From positions 1 to 39,696 of the forward strand of contig CALFSX010000264.1 in NCBI GenBank assembly GCA_937916515.1: a stretch of DNA of 39,696 bases, written 5' to 3'. Numbering within the stretch: the stretch's first letter is position 1; every line of letters starts with the position of its first letter. A program made the position numbers and the translations under genes. The notes under the pieces were generated by a model. The model was not told where the DNA came from. It worked only from the letters and a program-made list of their open reading frames with translations, and did no database searches. This DNA comes from an uncultured Planctomycetaceae bacterium (GTDB lineage: Bacteria > Planctomycetota > Planctomycetia > Planctomycetales > Planctomycetaceae). This document shows, piece after piece, positions 9,069-18,463 of the stretch.

Positions 9069-9254
9069 TTACCAGCTGGCCTTCTTTGCACCCGGCACTA
9101 GACCGTCGAGACAAAGATTACGAAAACAGATACGGCACAACTTAAACTTACGGTAAACACTACGCGGCCTGCCACATATCCCGCACCGACGCTCAATGCG
9201 CGAGCTGAACTTAGGAGTCCGATTAGCTTTTACAATTTTTGCTTTACTTGCCAT
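9069..9254 (-). CDS. rpsN: 30S ribosomal protein S14, zinc-binding (type Z)
   Basis: A 61-residue S14 of the short zinc-dependent type. Two CxxC pairs are visible: CGIC (residues 24-27) and CRIC (40-43), followed by [18 protein letters not shown]. It is located between rplE and rpsH, the normal position. The short length and intact cysteines exclude the longer zinc-free type found in E. coli. Confidence 0.97.
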   Translation of the reverse strand: MASKAKIVKANRTPKFSSRIERRCGICGRPRSVYRKFKLCRICFRNLCLDGLVPGAKKASW

Positions 9255-9282
9255 TTGAGCTCACAAACCCATGCTTACTGAA

Positions 9283-9837
9283 TTATTTGGGGGCATCCGG
9301 ATTACTAAACGGCATACCGAACGCTTTCAACAGGGCGCGGCCTGCGTCGTTAGTCTTGGCAGTCGTGACAATTGTTATGTTCATCCCCTGAGGCTGATTA
9401 ACAGTCTCAGGATCAATCTCAGGGAACACAAGCTGTTCCTGAAGACCACAACTATAATTGCCTCGCCCGTCAAACGACTTTGGGCTGATCCCGCGAAAGT
9501 CGCGAACTCGAGGCAAAGCCAAAGTAATCAGCCGGTCAAGAAATTCGTACATCCTCTTGCCGCGAAGAGTCACTCGACAGCCGATCGGCATGCCCTCTCG
9601 CAAACGGAAGCCAGAAACCGACTTCTTTGCGCGGCAAATCTCAGCCTTCTGACCGCTCAAAGTTGTCAGGTGCCCCAAAGCAACATCCAACTTCTTACGA
9701 TCCTGAACAGCCTCACCGACACCCATGCTCACGACGATCTTTTCCAACTTAGGAACAGCATGAACGTTCTTTACGCCCAACTCTTCCTTCAGCTTGGCGA
9801 CGATCTCGCCATTATATTTTTCAAGCAATCTCGTCAT
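9283..9837 (-). CDS. rplE: 50S ribosomal protein L5
   Basis: A 184-residue L5, a 5S rRNA-binding protein that touches P-site tRNA. Recognisable segments are [24 protein letters not shown] (28-51), [37 protein letters not shown] (57-93) and the C-terminal [11 protein letters not shown]-like strand ([19 protein letters not shown]). rplX (L24) normally lies directly upstream, but only 41 nt separate rplE from rplN. Confidence 0.98.
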   Translation of the reverse strand: MTRLLEKYNGEIVAKLKEELGVKNVHAVPKLEKIVVSMGVGEAVQDRKKLDVALGHLTTLSGQKAEICRAKKSVSGFRLREGMPIGCRVTLRGKRMYEFLDRLITLALPRVRDFRGISPKSFDGRGNYSCGLQEQLVFPEIDPETVNQPQGMNITIVTTAKTNDAGRALLKAFGMPFSNPDAPK

Positions 9838-9878
9838 ATCACCAATACCTGAGAGTCACCAACAACTAAGCCGCCAAA

Positions 9879-10247
9879 CTAAACAACTTCGCTGGCCAAG
9901 CTGACAATTTTCATAAACTTACGATCACGCAACTCGCGAGCTACAGCACCGAAAATACGAGTACCGCGAGGATTGTTATCGTTATCCACAATAACAACCG
10001 CGTTACGATCAAAGCGGACATAACTACCATCGTCTCGACGAGACGACTTTTTTGTCCGAACGATCACACCCTTAACCACGGATCCCGTTTTTACGTTACT
10101 GCCGGGTATCGCCTTTTGCACGCTGACAACCACGACGTCACCCAATGTTGCATAGCGTTTTTGACTGCCACCCAACACTTTAATGCATCGAACAAGCTTG
10201 GCGCCTGAATTATCAGCCACGTCCATTACTGTCTGCATTTGAATCAT
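9879..10247 (-). CDS. rplN: 50S ribosomal protein L14
   Basis: A 122-residue L14, which forms intersubunit bridges near the factor-binding site. It begins [28 protein letters not shown] and has the signature [13 protein letters not shown] (about 37-49) and the [42 protein letters not shown] block (70-113). It is near-canonical in length and sequence. It follows rpsQ by 44 nt. Confidence 0.99.
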   Translation of the reverse strand: MIQMQTVMDVADNSGAKLVRCIKVLGGSQKRYATLGDVVVVSVQKAIPGSNVKTGSVVKGVIVRTKKSSRRDDGSYVRFDRNAVVIVDNDNNPRGTRIFGAVARELRDRKFMKIVSLASEVV

Positions 10248-10291
10248 TACACACCTCGATCCAGCGGACCAATTTTAAGACGAAACCGAAA

Positions 10292-10573
10292 CTACTCAGC
10301 ACCACCAGCGACAGCCACATCTGAAGTCACGTCAACCTCATGCTGAACAACACGAACCAGATCCCAACGCTTCAGCTTGGAACGAGGAGGGCATTCAACA
10401 ATCTCAACCAAATCACCTTCAACGGCAACTTGCTCTTCGTCATGGACATGACACACAGTACGAGCCCGAACAATCTTACCGTACTTCTTATGACGGAAGC
10501 GACGTTCGATCTCAACCCGCAGTGTCTTCGCGGCCTTCGAGCTGGCTACTTTACCTGTAAGAATCTTCTTCAT
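10292..10573 (-). CDS. rpsQ: 30S ribosomal protein S17
   Basis: A 93-residue S17, an OB-fold 16S rRNA-binding protein. It starts MKKILTGKVASSKAAKTLRVEIERRFRHKKYGKIVRARTVCHVHDEE, with the family LTG-V-S-K-TV pattern recognisable, and has the CPPRSKLKRWDLVRVV segment. The ATG at 10573 is chosen because GAGAG lies upstream; a TTG start four codons earlier is possible. The roughly 15-residue acidic/Val-Ala tail after the OB fold is longer than in E. coli. Confidence 0.95.
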   Translation of the reverse strand: MKKILTGKVASSKAAKTLRVEIERRFRHKKYGKIVRARTVCHVHDEEQVAVEGDLVEIVECPPRSKLKRWDLVRVVQHEVDVTSDVAVAGGAE

Positions 10574-10602
10574 TGCGCTAAGCAACTCTCATCAAGATCG
10601 GA

Positions 10603-10809
10603 CTAAGAATTAGCAGCCGCCAATTCACGTTCACGACGAATGGTCTTAATACGAGCAATCACCTGTCGCAACTTGCGAAGGTTACTCGGAGTATCATTTC
10701 TTTCGGTCGCTGACTGAAACCGAACCTGAAACAACGACTTTTGCGTTTCACGCAGTTCGTGCTCCAACTGTTCGTCAGACATCTCCCGAACCTGTTTTGC
10801 CTTTGACAT
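10603..10809 (-). CDS. rpmC: 50S ribosomal protein L29
   Basis: A 68-residue two-helix L29 located near the exit tunnel, where nascent-chain factors dock. MSKAKQVREMSDEQLEHELRETQKSLFQVRFQSATERNDTPSNLRKLRQVIARIKTIRRER follows the family pattern (E-L..L-K.LF.LRFQ...G.L.N..R...VRR.IAR..T). A GTG directly precedes the ATG; the ATG is preferred because GAGG lies upstream. It lies between rplP and rpsQ. Confidence 0.96.
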   Translation of the reverse strand: MSKAKQVREMSDEQLEHELRETQKSLFQVRFQSATERNDTPSNLRKLRQVIARIKTIRRERELAAANS

Positions 10810-10828
10810 CACTCAACCTCAAACCGAA

Positions 10829-11251
10829 TTATTCAAGAACCGGTTGACGACCAACCAAACGAACTCGAACCGGCAGCTTGTGAGCAACGCGGTTAAAGCA
10901 GTCTCGGGCACCGGCACGATCAACACCAGACAGCTCAAAAAGTACTGTACCCGGCTTGACAATGGCCACCCAACGATCCGGTTCCCCTTTTCCCTTACCC
11001 ATTCGAGTTTCCAAAGGGCGGGAGGTTACCGACTTGTGAGGGAAGATTCTAATATAAACCTTACCAATCCCACGAACATATTGCGTTGCGGCAATACGAC
11101 AAGCTTCAATAGTGTTAGCAGTCACATGCCCAGACTGTAGCGACTGGAGACCCCAACTTCCAAAACAGACAGTGTTGCCACGGTGAGCATCACCTTTTAT
11201 ACGTCTTCTTTGGCTTTTTCGATGCTTGACCCGTTTTGGCATTAGCGCCAT
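10829..11251 (-). CDS. rplP: 50S ribosomal protein L16
   Basis: A 140-residue L16, important for A-site tRNA placement. It begins [17 protein letters not shown] and contains [19 protein letters not shown], then [42 protein letters not shown] (about 72-113), all diagnostic. The start at 11251 is supported by a strong GAGGAG seven nt upstream, while ATG 11242 is a secondary option. This places the start and ribosome binding site inside the end of rpsC, giving a 62-bp out-of-frame overlap, unusual for these two genes. A longer in-frame reading to 11422 has no family similarity and is rejected. Confidence 0.97.
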   Translation of the reverse strand: MALMPKRVKHRKSQRRRIKGDAHRGNTVCFGSWGLQSLQSGHVTANTIEACRIAATQYVRGIGKVYIRIFPHKSVTSRPLETRMGKGKGEPDRWVAIVKPGTVLFELSGVDRAGARDCFNRVAHKLPVRVRLVGRQPVLE

Positions 11252-11891
11252 CTGCAGTCTCCTCGTCCAAATAATCGCCCAGGTCAATCCAAACTTTGAC
11301 GCCAATGATCCCCTGAGCGGTCTTGGCCTCCGACAAACCATAGTCAACATGCCGGCGAAGTGTCGAAAGCGGAATCGAACCCCTGCTGGCTTTTTCTTTC
11401 CGAGACATCTCAGCACCGCCAAGGCGCCCAGACATCTCGATCTTCACACCGAAAACCCCAGACGACATAACCTCGTCCAACGTTTTCTTGATCGCACGTC
11501 GAAAACTACCACGCTTCGTTAACTGCTGCGCGATCTTATCTGCGACAAGCTTGGCATCACGATTTGCGTTGGCAATTTCAACAATCTTCAGATCCATACG
11601 TCGACCAGTCAGGACTTCAAGATCGCCCTTCAACCTGTCAACTTCCTGACCTTTTCTCCCGATGATCACGCCCGGTCGAGCCGTAAACAGATGCACAATG
11701 ACCTGATCGCGAGTACGATCAATCTCAACCCGTGAAATCTCAGCGAACTGATACTTCGTGCTTACGTACTTCCGAATCTTGTAATCTTCGGCGAGAAGGT
11801 CACCAAACTCACGCTTCGGTGCATACCACCGGCTTCGCCAGTTTTCCATAACACCGACTCGAAACCCCGTCGGCCTGACCTTCTGACCCAT
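11190..11891 (-). CDS. rpsC: 30S ribosomal protein S3
   Basis: A 233-residue S3 of the mRNA entry channel. The N-terminus MGQKVRPTGFRVGVMENWRSRWYA, the KH domain with FTARPGVIIGRKGQEVDRLKGDLE (about 71-94) and the C-terminal domain EMSGRLGGAEMSRKEKASRGSIPLSTLRRHVDYG are all present. The tail [19 protein letters not shown] is variable. The last 62 nt are shared with the start of rplP in another frame. Confidence 0.98.
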   Translation of the reverse strand: MGQKVRPTGFRVGVMENWRSRWYAPKREFGDLLAEDYKIRKYVSTKYQFAEISRVEIDRTRDQVIVHLFTARPGVIIGRKGQEVDRLKGDLEVLTGRRMDLKIVEIANANRDAKLVADKIAQQLTKRGSFRRAIKKTLDEVMSSGVFGVKIEMSGRLGGAEMSRKEKASRGSIPLSTLRRHVDYGLSEAKTAQGIIGVKVWIDLGDYLDEETADGANAKTGQASKKPKKTYKR

Positions 11892-11931
11892 CTCAACAAC
11901 CCTTCGAAACCAAAATTGAAAGCATGACGAA

Positions 11932-12276
11932 CTAACCGAGTTCAGGTGCCAGAACGCTTACGTGAATATGAGCTGTACGACGACGAATAACAAAAGCCAT
12001 GCCTCGAGCACGAGGGCGAACTCGCTTAAACATCGGGCCGCCGTCAACACGACACTCAGAAATCTTAAGCCGGTCTGGATTGCGAACGCCGCGGTCTTCC
12101 GCGTTGGCGATCGCGCTCTTCAAAACCTTCTCAAGAAACCTGGCACCGCGGTTGGGAACGTAACGAAGTCGTTCAACACCCTCAGCAGCACTGAGACCGC
12201 GAATCAAATCAGCAAACGGACGAACCTTCGTTGCCGAAATTCGTGCGTGTCGATGAGTGGCTGTAATGATGCTCAT
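11932..12276 (-). CDS. rplV: 50S ribosomal protein L22
   Basis: A 114-residue L22, whose beta-hairpin lines the exit tunnel and influences macrolide action. It shows ATHRHARISATKVRPFADLIRG (about 6-27), LKSAIANAEDRGVRNPDRLKISECRVDGGPMFKRVRPRARGMAFVIRRRTAHIHVSV (52-108). The hairpin tip region is of normal length, with no insertion of the kind seen in macrolide-resistant mutants. Confidence 0.98.
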   Translation of the reverse strand: MSIITATHRHARISATKVRPFADLIRGLSAAEGVERLRYVPNRGARFLEKVLKSAIANAEDRGVRNPDRLKISECRVDGGPMFKRVRPRARGMAFVIRRRTAHIHVSVLAPELG

Positions 12277-12278
12277 AT

Positions 12279-12548
12279 CTACTTCTTACCCTTAGCACCG
12301 TGCCCGCGGAACGTACGCGTAGGCGAAAACTCACCCAATTTATGACCCACCATGTCTTCCGTCACATAAACACTAATGTGCGCGCGACCATTGTGAACCA
12401 AAAACGTATGACCAACAAACTCTGGAGAAATGGTGCAAGCTCTTGCCCAAGTCTTCACTGGCTCTTTGCGACCGCCTTCATTCTGCTTTTCGATCTTGCC
12501 GAAAAGCTTAACATCGACGTATGGCCCTTTTTTGAGCGAACGACCCAT
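12279..12548 (-). CDS. rpsS: 30S ribosomal protein S19
   Basis: An 89-residue S19 of the small-subunit head. It opens [23 protein letters not shown], then [54 protein letters not shown], matching the family throughout. It ends 2 nt before rplV begins, so the pair is likely coupled. Confidence 0.99.
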   Translation of the reverse strand: MGRSLKKGPYVDVKLFGKIEKQNEGGRKEPVKTWARACTISPEFVGHTFLVHNGRAHISVYVTEDMVGHKLGEFSPTRTFRGHGAKGKK

Positions 12549-12574
12549 GACTAAATCCCCGTTACCCTAGCAGC

Positions 12575-13432
12575 TCAAACCTTAACTTCACCATACCGAC
12601 GTGAACGCCGACGACGTATAATTGCCTTGGATGACGCCTTACCCTTCACTCGAGTACGACCACCCTTAGCCAACTTCCCAGTCGGACTACATGGATGACG
12701 ACCACCAGAGTTACGCCCTTCACCACCACCCATCGGATGTGCAACAGGGTTCATCACGGTACCGCGAACATGAGGCCTTCGCCCCAACCATCTCATTCTA
12801 CCAGCCTTACCGTAAACAATCGAGCTGTGCTCGCCGTTCCCGATAATACCAATCGTTGCCCGACAGGAACTCGGAAGCCGTCGAACTTCACCGCTTGGCA
12901 AAGTCACCTGAGCCCAACGCCCTTCACGAGCATTCAGAACAGCACGAACACCGGCACTGCGAACAAGCTGACCACCACGACCAGGTTGCATTTCAACGTT
13001 ATGAATGTCTGTACCGGGCGGAATCGCGCTCAAAGGCATACAATTCCCCAGATTTGGCTCCACACTCTCACCGCTGACAACCTTCGCCCCAGCGGCAAGA
13101 CCTTCAGGAGCCAAAATATATCTTTTCTCGCCGTCCGCATACTCAACCAGCGCAATTCGACAAGTGCGGTTTGGATCGTACTCAATATGAGTAACCGTCC
13201 CAACAACATCGTCCTTCGAACGCTTAAAGTCGATGATGCGATACAATCGCTTGTGACCACCACCACGATGCCGAGAGGTAATCTTCCCCTGATTATTGCG
13301 ACCGCCAGTCTTCTTGGCGCGCTTCGTCAGAGCCTTTTCAGGTCGCTTCTTGCGATCAGTAATCTCAGCAAAGTCCGACACGGATGCACCGCGCCGACCT
13401 GGAGTCACTGGCTTGTAAAATCGAATTCCCAT
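12575..13432 (-). CDS. rplB: 50S ribosomal protein L2
   Basis: A 285-residue L2, required for subunit association and close to the peptidyl transferase centre. Blocks include [43 protein letters not shown]-like (here [25 protein letters not shown]), and the C-terminal [31 protein letters not shown] (about 223-253) with the conserved His of the HP-GGGEG loop. GTG precedes the chosen ATG at 13432; SD-like GGGGTG lies upstream. Confidence 0.98.
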   Translation of the reverse strand: MGIRFYKPVTPGRRGASVSDFAEITDRKKRPEKALTKRAKKTGGRNNQGKITSRHRGGGHKRLYRIIDFKRSKDDVVGTVTHIEYDPNRTCRIALVEYADGEKRYILAPEGLAAGAKVVSGESVEPNLGNCMPLSAIPPGTDIHNVEMQPGRGGQLVRSAGVRAVLNAREGRWAQVTLPSGEVRRLPSSCRATIGIIGNGEHSSIVYGKAGRMRWLGRRPHVRGTVMNPVAHPMGGGEGRNSGGRHPCSPTGKLAKGGRTRVKGKASSKAIIRRRRSRRYGEVKV

Positions 13433-13471
13433 CACTACACCCCGAAACCGCTAGCGAACACAAACAAAGAC

Positions 13472-13777
13472 CTAGAAGAACGAAATCCGATCTTCGTCGT
13501 GCAATTTCACAACAGCCTTCTTCCAACCCTTAGAATGCCCCATTGTAGCACCCTGCCGGCGAGGCTTGCCTTTTCGGCTCTGAGTCCGAACAGCAGCAAC
13601 ACGCACACCCCATAGCTCCTCAACCGCAACTTTCACGTCACTTTTGGTCGCCAACGGATGAATCTCGAACGCATAGGCATTCAGGCGCTCAGAAGCGTGA
13701 ACACCCTTCTCAGTTACTAATGGCCGCCGGATCACCATATGTGACTCCAACTGCACGCCGGTCTTCGTTTCTGACAT
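13472..13777 (-). CDS. rplW: 50S ribosomal protein L23
   Basis: A 101-residue L23, the exit-tunnel protein that docks trigger factor and SRP. It shows VIRRPLVTEKGVHASERLNAYAFEIHPLATKSDVKVAVEELWGVRVAAVRTQSRKGKPRRQG, the standard L23 core. The start is placed at ATG 13777 (MSETKTGV), preceded by AAGGTGAG; in this reading it begins 13 nt after the rplD stop codon. An extension to 13819 would overlap rplD and looks unrelated. Confidence 0.97.
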   Translation of the reverse strand: MSETKTGVQLESHMVIRRPLVTEKGVHASERLNAYAFEIHPLATKSDVKVAVEELWGVRVAAVRTQSRKGKPRRQGATMGHSKGWKKAVVKLHDEDRISFF

Positions 13778-13790
13778 TTCCAAACTCACC

Positions 13791-14429
13791 TTAAACTGAC
13801 GCCGCAACGTCGCGACCAAGAATCGCGTTCATCGCCGGAACTGTCACAATGAAGTTTCGATTACGCAACAAGGCGTATGCATTCAAATCGGAAGCAGGCA
13901 AAACCTGCACGCCTTCAATATTTCGAGCTGAACGATAAACGTTCTGATCAACACCATTCGTGGCAATCAATACCGAAGCACCCTTAACACCCAAGCCGCC
14001 CAAAGCTGTCACTACAGTCTTCGTCTTTGGTGCATCAATACCCCAGGCAGATAGAACAACAGCCTGACCGTCCTGAAACTTGCTCAAAAGAGCCATCCGA
14101 GTGGCCTGACGAACAGCCTTCTTCGGCATCCGGTAGCTGTAGTCACGATTCTTCTTACCGAAAGCATGACCACCACCGCGACGAACAGGCGTACGAGCAT
14201 TACCCGCACGTGCACGACCAGTCCCCTTTTGGCGAAACAGCTTCCGAGTGCTACCCCGAACCATCCCGCGAGACTTAGTCTGCACAGTACCCTGACGACG
14301 ATTTGACTCATACATCACGACCGCATCGTGCAGGAGCTGCTTATTCACAGCAGAGGACAACTCCGCCGGATCAAACTCAAACACGCCGGACTCTGTACCA
14401 TCAACATTACGAATCGGAACACTAATCAT
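13791..14429 (-). CDS. rplD: 50S ribosomal protein L4
   Basis: A 212-residue L4 (also called L1e), which lines the exit tunnel and, in E. coli, autoregulates the S10 operon. It shows the hallmark RQGTVQTKSRGMVRGSTRKLFRQKGTGRARAGNARTPVRRGGGHAFGKKNRDYSYRMPKKAVRQATRMAL (about 46-113). The start ATG 14429 lies just after the rplC stop; the preceding GTG (14441) overlaps that stop. No S10-leader-like L4 target could be recognised. Confidence 0.97.
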   Translation of the reverse strand: MISVPIRNVDGTESGVFEFDPAELSSAVNKQLLHDAVVMYESNRRQGTVQTKSRGMVRGSTRKLFRQKGTGRARAGNARTPVRRGGGHAFGKKNRDYSYRMPKKAVRQATRMALLSKFQDGQAVVLSAWGIDAPKTKTVVTALGGLGVKGASVLIATNGVDQNVYRSARNIEGVQVLPASDLNAYALLRNRNFIVTVPAMNAILGRDVAASV

Positions 14430-14440
14430 TACTTCACCCA

Positions 14441-15136
14441 CTACCGATTCTTGGCCGAATGACGTAAAACAAGATAACCACCATTCGGACCCGGAACGGC
14501 ACCCTCGACGAGCAACGTATTATTTTCCGCATCCGCGCGAACAATCTTCAGATTACGAACCGTAACCCGAACACCACCGTAGCGACCAGCCATTCTCGTC
14601 CCACGCATAACACGCGAAGGATCCGCACTCTGACCAATAGAACCACCGTGACGATGAACTCGATGCACACCGTGAGTCGCACGCATACCACTGAAGTTAT
14701 GACGTTTCATAACACCAGCAAAACCGCGACCCTTCGATGTACCAATAACATCAATGAACTTCCAATCAGCAACCGCATCCGCAGCCAACGACTGACCGAC
14801 TTCCAATCCGTGACCGGCATCACTGCACCGAAACTCACGAACAAAAGCCTTAGGCTCACAACCAGCCCGCGGAAGTGCCTCAACACCTGCAGCCTGACGC
14901 TCTTTCTGACGACGCCCTGACAAGCCAGCAACATGCCCACGCTGTGCCCGAGAAGCCAACCGTCGCGGTCGATCCCCAAAACCCAACTGAACAGCATCGT
15001 AGCCATCGCGATCCACCGTCCGAACCTGCGTAACAACGCATGGCCCAGCATGAATCACAGTCACAGGAACAATGACGCCGTCGTCATTATAAACCTGCGT
15101 CATACCAATTTTTTTACCGAGTAGGCCAACAGGCAT
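14441..15136 (-). CDS. rplC: 50S ribosomal protein L3
   Basis: A 231-residue L3 whose central extension reaches towards the peptidyl transferase centre. It begins MPVGLLGKKIGMTQVYNDDG and carries GTSKGRGFAGVMKRHNFSGMRATHGVHRVHRHGGSIGQSADPSRVMRGTRMAGRYG (about 133-189). This includes the GSIGQ loop whose Gln is methylated by PrmB in E. coli. It is about 20 residues longer than E. coli L3 owing to a basic loop near 55-90. Confidence 0.98.
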   Translation of the reverse strand: MPVGLLGKKIGMTQVYNDDGVIVPVTVIHAGPCVVTQVRTVDRDGYDAVQLGFGDRPRRLASRAQRGHVAGLSGRRQKERQAAGVEALPRAGCEPKAFVREFRCSDAGHGLEVGQSLAADAVADWKFIDVIGTSKGRGFAGVMKRHNFSGMRATHGVHRVHRHGGSIGQSADPSRVMRGTRMAGRYGGVRVTVRNLKIVRADAENNTLLVEGAVPGPNGGYLVLRHSAKNR

Positions 15137-15220
15137 AGCACAGCACCCGTGCGCTTAAATACAAAAGGAACACCAACCACACGCGTGGAGGGACTAGCAA
15201 ACAACAGCACCACAGCCAAA

Positions 15221-15547
15221 TCAGGCGGTTGCAGTTGCCTTAATTTTAATATCAACCCCAGCAGGCAACGACAACTTATTCAAAGCATCAATTGTCTTAC
15301 CAGTCGGCTGACAAATATCAATCAATCGCTTATGCGTCCGAATCTCGAACTGCTCACGCGACTTCTTGTCAATGTGCGGGCTCCGAAGAACCGTGTAACG
15401 CTCAATTCGCGTAGGCAACGGAATCGGCCCATGCACAACCGCTCCGGTGCGTTTTGCCGTATCAACAATGTCCGCAGCAGACTGATCCAATACGGAATGG
15501 TCATAAGCTTCCATCCGAATTCGGATACTTTCTTCGCCAGCAGCCAC
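15221..15547 (-). CDS. rpsJ: 30S ribosomal protein S10 (NusE)
   Basis: A 108-residue S10, which also acts as NusE in antitermination. It contains [71 protein letters not shown], a complete match to the family. GTG (15545-15547) is the likely start with GAAGG upstream. A strong sigma70-like promoter 66-94 nt upstream of the start makes rpsJ the first gene of the S10 transcription unit. Confidence 0.98.
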   Translation of the reverse strand: MAAGEESIRIRMEAYDHSVLDQSAADIVDTAKRTGAVVHGPIPLPTRIERYTVLRSPHIDKKSREQFEIRTHKRLIDICQPTGKTIDALNKLSLPAGVDIKIKATATA

Positions 15548-15612
15548 TGCAAATCGCCTTCACCAAAGAGGTTACGTAAAATTTAGCTCTACCCCCAAAC
15601 GGGGAATCGCGT

Positions 15613-15641
15613 ATGTTAGGGACGGAGGAACATTCTGTCAA
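15613..15641 (-). promoter_or_regulatory. Sigma70-type promoter for the S10 operon
   Basis: On the minus strand, TTGACA (15636-15641), a 17-nt spacer and TAACAT (15613-15618) form a near-consensus promoter in the 145-bp gap between fusA and rpsJ. The transcript would have a 5' leader of roughly 55-60 nt. This is the best consensus match in the window. Confidence 0.8.
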
Positions 15642-15692
15642 CGATCCGACAGCTAGTTTCGTCACTGTTTCCGAAATTATCGACCACAACTT

Positions 15693-17765
15693 TTATTTTG
15701 TTGAGTCGGGCGGACATTCTGCATAACGGCAAGGCTCCATTGAATAGGATGCCCTGCCCTGAGAAATGCTTCTTATCTGCGTAGAGTACCCAAACATTTC
15801 AGTTAAAGGCACTTCCGCCTTTAACACACAAAGGTCTCCTCGCCTATCGGAATCCACGATCAGTGCCCTGCGTGCATTCAGGTCAGACTGGACATTTCCC
15901 AGAAATTCTTCTGGCGTGACGACTTCTAACGCCATCACTGGTTCCATCACGACCATCGATCCTTCGTTTAGCAGCTTCCCGAACGCTTGTGCTACTGCGG
16001 ATCTTATCGCCGTTTCCGTAGACTCCAACTCTCGGAAGTCAATTTTTGTCACAGTAAGTCGAAGATCCATCAACGGGTACCCAAACTTCCCACCACCATT
16101 GGCCTCATCCCTGAGCGATTCCATCATTACTTTTACTAAACCCTCAGGCATCAGCCCGGGTTTCAGCTTGTAACCAACCTCAACAGGGGCCTCCCCACTT
16201 GAATCCTCTTCCGCGAGAATCTGCAATCCAAAAGCCAGGGTGGCGGCCGGGGTGGTAATACTAAATTGCGTGTCAATTGTTTTACTGGACTTCAACTTTT
16301 CGCGAAAACTCACTCTTGGCTTGTGAACTTTCACCTTCATATTGAAGTCACGCTCCATGCGATGCCGCACAACCTCAAGATGAAGTTCACCCATCCCACT
16401 AACGATAGTCTGACCTGTTTCCGCGTCTGTATTCGCGGTAAACGTGGGATCCTGCCGCTGCAATTTGTCCAGAACCTCGACCAACTTCTTTCGATCAGCG
16501 CTGGAATCCGGCTCAATTGCCACGGAGATTACCGTTTCAGGAAAACGAATCTTCTCCAGAACAATCGTCTTCTGAGGATCACACAACGTATCCCCCGTCG
16601 CGGTGTCCTTTGGGCCAACAATTCCGCAGATATCGCCTGCAAAAACCTCATCCACCTTCTCGCGGGAATCAGATTGAATGTGCCAAAGCTGAGTCACCAG
16701 TTCTTTCTTGCGAGTCCTCGGGTTGAGCAGGCGCGAATTCCCCTTCAACACACCGGAATAGACTCGAGCAAAATACAAGTCACCGTGATTGTCTGATTGA
16801 ATCTTGAACACCAACACACAAACCGGCTCATCCACAGACGGACGCCGCGTGACGGCCGCCCCATCAGCCTTAGGGGAAGGGTCAATACCAACAACAGCAG
16901 GCCGATCAATTGGGCTCGGCAGAAGCTCAACAATCGCATCCAGCAGCGGCTGAACCCCAATATAATCCAGCGATGAACCGCATAATACAGGCTGAAACAG
17001 CCCGTTTATCGTGCCATGCCGAAGAGCTCGATGCACAGCTTCCAGAGAAACCTCCCGCTCCTCCATCATCGCTTCCATCAACTCTTCATCAACGTCAGAA
17101 AGCGAGTCGAGCAACTCAGACCGCATTAACTCTGCGTCATCTGCGTATTCCGTAGGAATATCGTCCGTACGAAACTCGGCCCCACGCGATTCAGAATCCC
17201 AATACAACGCCTTCATGGAGATGAGATCAATAATGCCCTTGAACCCATCCTCATTCGTTGCCGGCCCTTCACCAATTGGAAGCTGAAGAACCAGCGGCTT
17301 TGCTCGCAATCGAGAACGCATGGCTTCCACGACACGCTCGAAACTTGCGCCAATGCGGTCCATCTTATTAATGAAGCACACCCGAGGAACGTTATAGCGA
17401 TCAGCCTGTCGCCAAACAGTTTCACTCTGTGCTTCAACGCCCTCAACCGCGCTGAAAATCACAGTGGCGCCATCCAGCACTCGCAGACTTCGCTCAACTT
17501 CTGCAGTAAAGTCAACGTGCCCAGGAGTATCGATAATGTTGATCGTGCGATCTTTCCACTCACAGGTCACAGCAGCAGAATAAATCGTAATCCCTCGCTG
17601 GGACTCTTCCGGATCAAAGTCGGTTTGAGTCGTCCCGTCATCAACATTCCCCATACGGTACGAAGCCCCCGTGTAATAGAGAATCCGCTCCGTGGTGGTT
17701 GTCTTTCCGGCATCAATATGAGCAATGATGCCAATGTTTCGAATTCCGTCAATCGCGCGAACCAT
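15693..17765 (-). CDS. fusA: Translation elongation factor G
   Basis: A 690-residue five-domain translational GTPase that drives ribosomal translocation. The G domain has the P-loop AHIDAGKT (15-22), switch I QRGITI, DTPGH and NKMD; domain II to V blocks follow, with [10 protein letters not shown] and a C-terminal [21 protein letters not shown]. The start at ATG 17765 is preceded by GGAG; the longer frame to 17804 is unsupported. It follows rpsG, but an intrinsic terminator lies between them. Switch I context ([14 protein letters not shown]) differs somewhat from classical EF-G I, so membership of an EF-G II or spdEFG-type subfamily cannot be excluded. Confidence 0.95.
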   Translation of the reverse strand: MVRAIDGIRNIGIIAHIDAGKTTTTERILYYTGASYRMGNVDDGTTQTDFDPEESQRGITIYSAAVTCEWKDRTINIIDTPGHVDFTAEVERSLRVLDGATVIFSAVEGVEAQSETVWRQADRYNVPRVCFINKMDRIGASFERVVEAMRSRLRAKPLVLQLPIGEGPATNEDGFKGIIDLISMKALYWDSESRGAEFRTDDIPTEYADDAELMRSELLDSLSDVDEELMEAMMEEREVSLEAVHRALRHGTINGLFQPVLCGSSLDYIGVQPLLDAIVELLPSPIDRPAVVGIDPSPKADGAAVTRRPSVDEPVCVLVFKIQSDNHGDLYFARVYSGVLKGNSRLLNPRTRKKELVTQLWHIQSDSREKVDEVFAGDICGIVGPKDTATGDTLCDPQKTIVLEKIRFPETVISVAIEPDSSADRKKLVEVLDKLQRQDPTFTANTDAETGQTIVSGMGELHLEVVRHRMERDFNMKVKVHKPRVSFREKLKSSKTIDTQFSITTPAATLAFGLQILAEEDSSGEAPVEVGYKLKPGLMPEGLVKVMMESLRDEANGGGKFGYPLMDLRLTVTKIDFRELESTETAIRSAVAQAFGKLLNEGSMVVMEPVMALEVVTPEEFLGNVQSDLNARRALIVDSDRRGDLCVLKAEVPLTEMFGYSTQIRSISQGRASYSMEPCRYAECPPDSTK

Positions 17766-17856
17766 GATACTCCTGCTCCCATTACCGAGGCAGCTTGCAA
17801 ACAACCGCCGGGCGACGCACTAACGGAAGCTTCCCAAAACATGGCAAGCTCCAGAC

Positions 17857-17890
17857 AAAAAAAAAGCCAAACAGGCGGAACCTGTTTGGC
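17857..17890 (-). terminator. Rho-independent terminator between rpsG and fusA
   Basis: A perfect 10-bp stem (GCCAAACAGG / CCTGTTTGGC, 17866-17890) with a 5-nt loop is followed on the minus strand by nine T residues (A run 17857-17865). It lies about 45 nt after the rpsG stop and should end or attenuate rpsL-rpsG transcripts before fusA. Confidence 0.92.
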
Positions 17891-17936
17891 AAAATCAACT
17901 CAGGCCCACCATCAATCATGGCGAACCGAAAACCAA

Positions 17937-18410
17937 CTACCACGCGAAGTGAGAGAAGGCCTTATTTGCGTCAGCCATGCGATGAACGTTTTCACGCTTG
18001 GTCATGGCAATTCCTTCACGGCGATAAGCCGCCAGAAGTTCATCCGCCAAAGATCGATCCACTGGTCGCCCCTTACGGCCACGAACTGCCTCCAGAATCC
18101 AACGAATCGACAACGCCTGCTGACGACGCGAACTAACGGGAGTTGGCACCTGATAAGTAGCACCACCGACTCGTTTAGAGCGAACTTCAATCGCTGGTTT
18201 CACGTTATCAACAGCATGAACGAAGACATCCAATGGATTCTCGTTAGGCAGTTGCTTCTGAATGATGTCAAGAGCATCGTACACCGCACGTGTAGCAACG
18301 CTCTTCTTGCCATCGTACATGAGGCAGTTGACGAACTTCGAAATCAGCTTCGAGTTGTACCGTGTGTCCGGCTTAAGCTGAATAGGACTGGCTGTGAATT
18401 TCTTGACCAT
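17937..18410 (-). CDS. rpsG: 30S ribosomal protein S7
   Basis: A 157-residue S7, the primary binder that nucleates the small-subunit head. It contains [30 protein letters not shown] (about 18-47), then [38 protein letters not shown] (69-106) and the C-terminal [10 protein letters not shown]. It is of normal length, 53 nt after rpsL. Confidence 0.98.
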   Translation of the reverse strand: MVKKFTASPIQLKPDTRYNSKLISKFVNCLMYDGKKSVATRAVYDALDIIQKQLPNENPLDVFVHAVDNVKPAIEVRSKRVGGATYQVPTPVSSRRQQALSIRWILEAVRGRKGRPVDRSLADELLAAYRREGIAMTKRENVHRMADANKAFSHFAW

Positions 18411-18463
18411 TATTTCGCTAACAATTCAACGTTGTGCTAATGAAGTGAGGACCAATGAATGGC

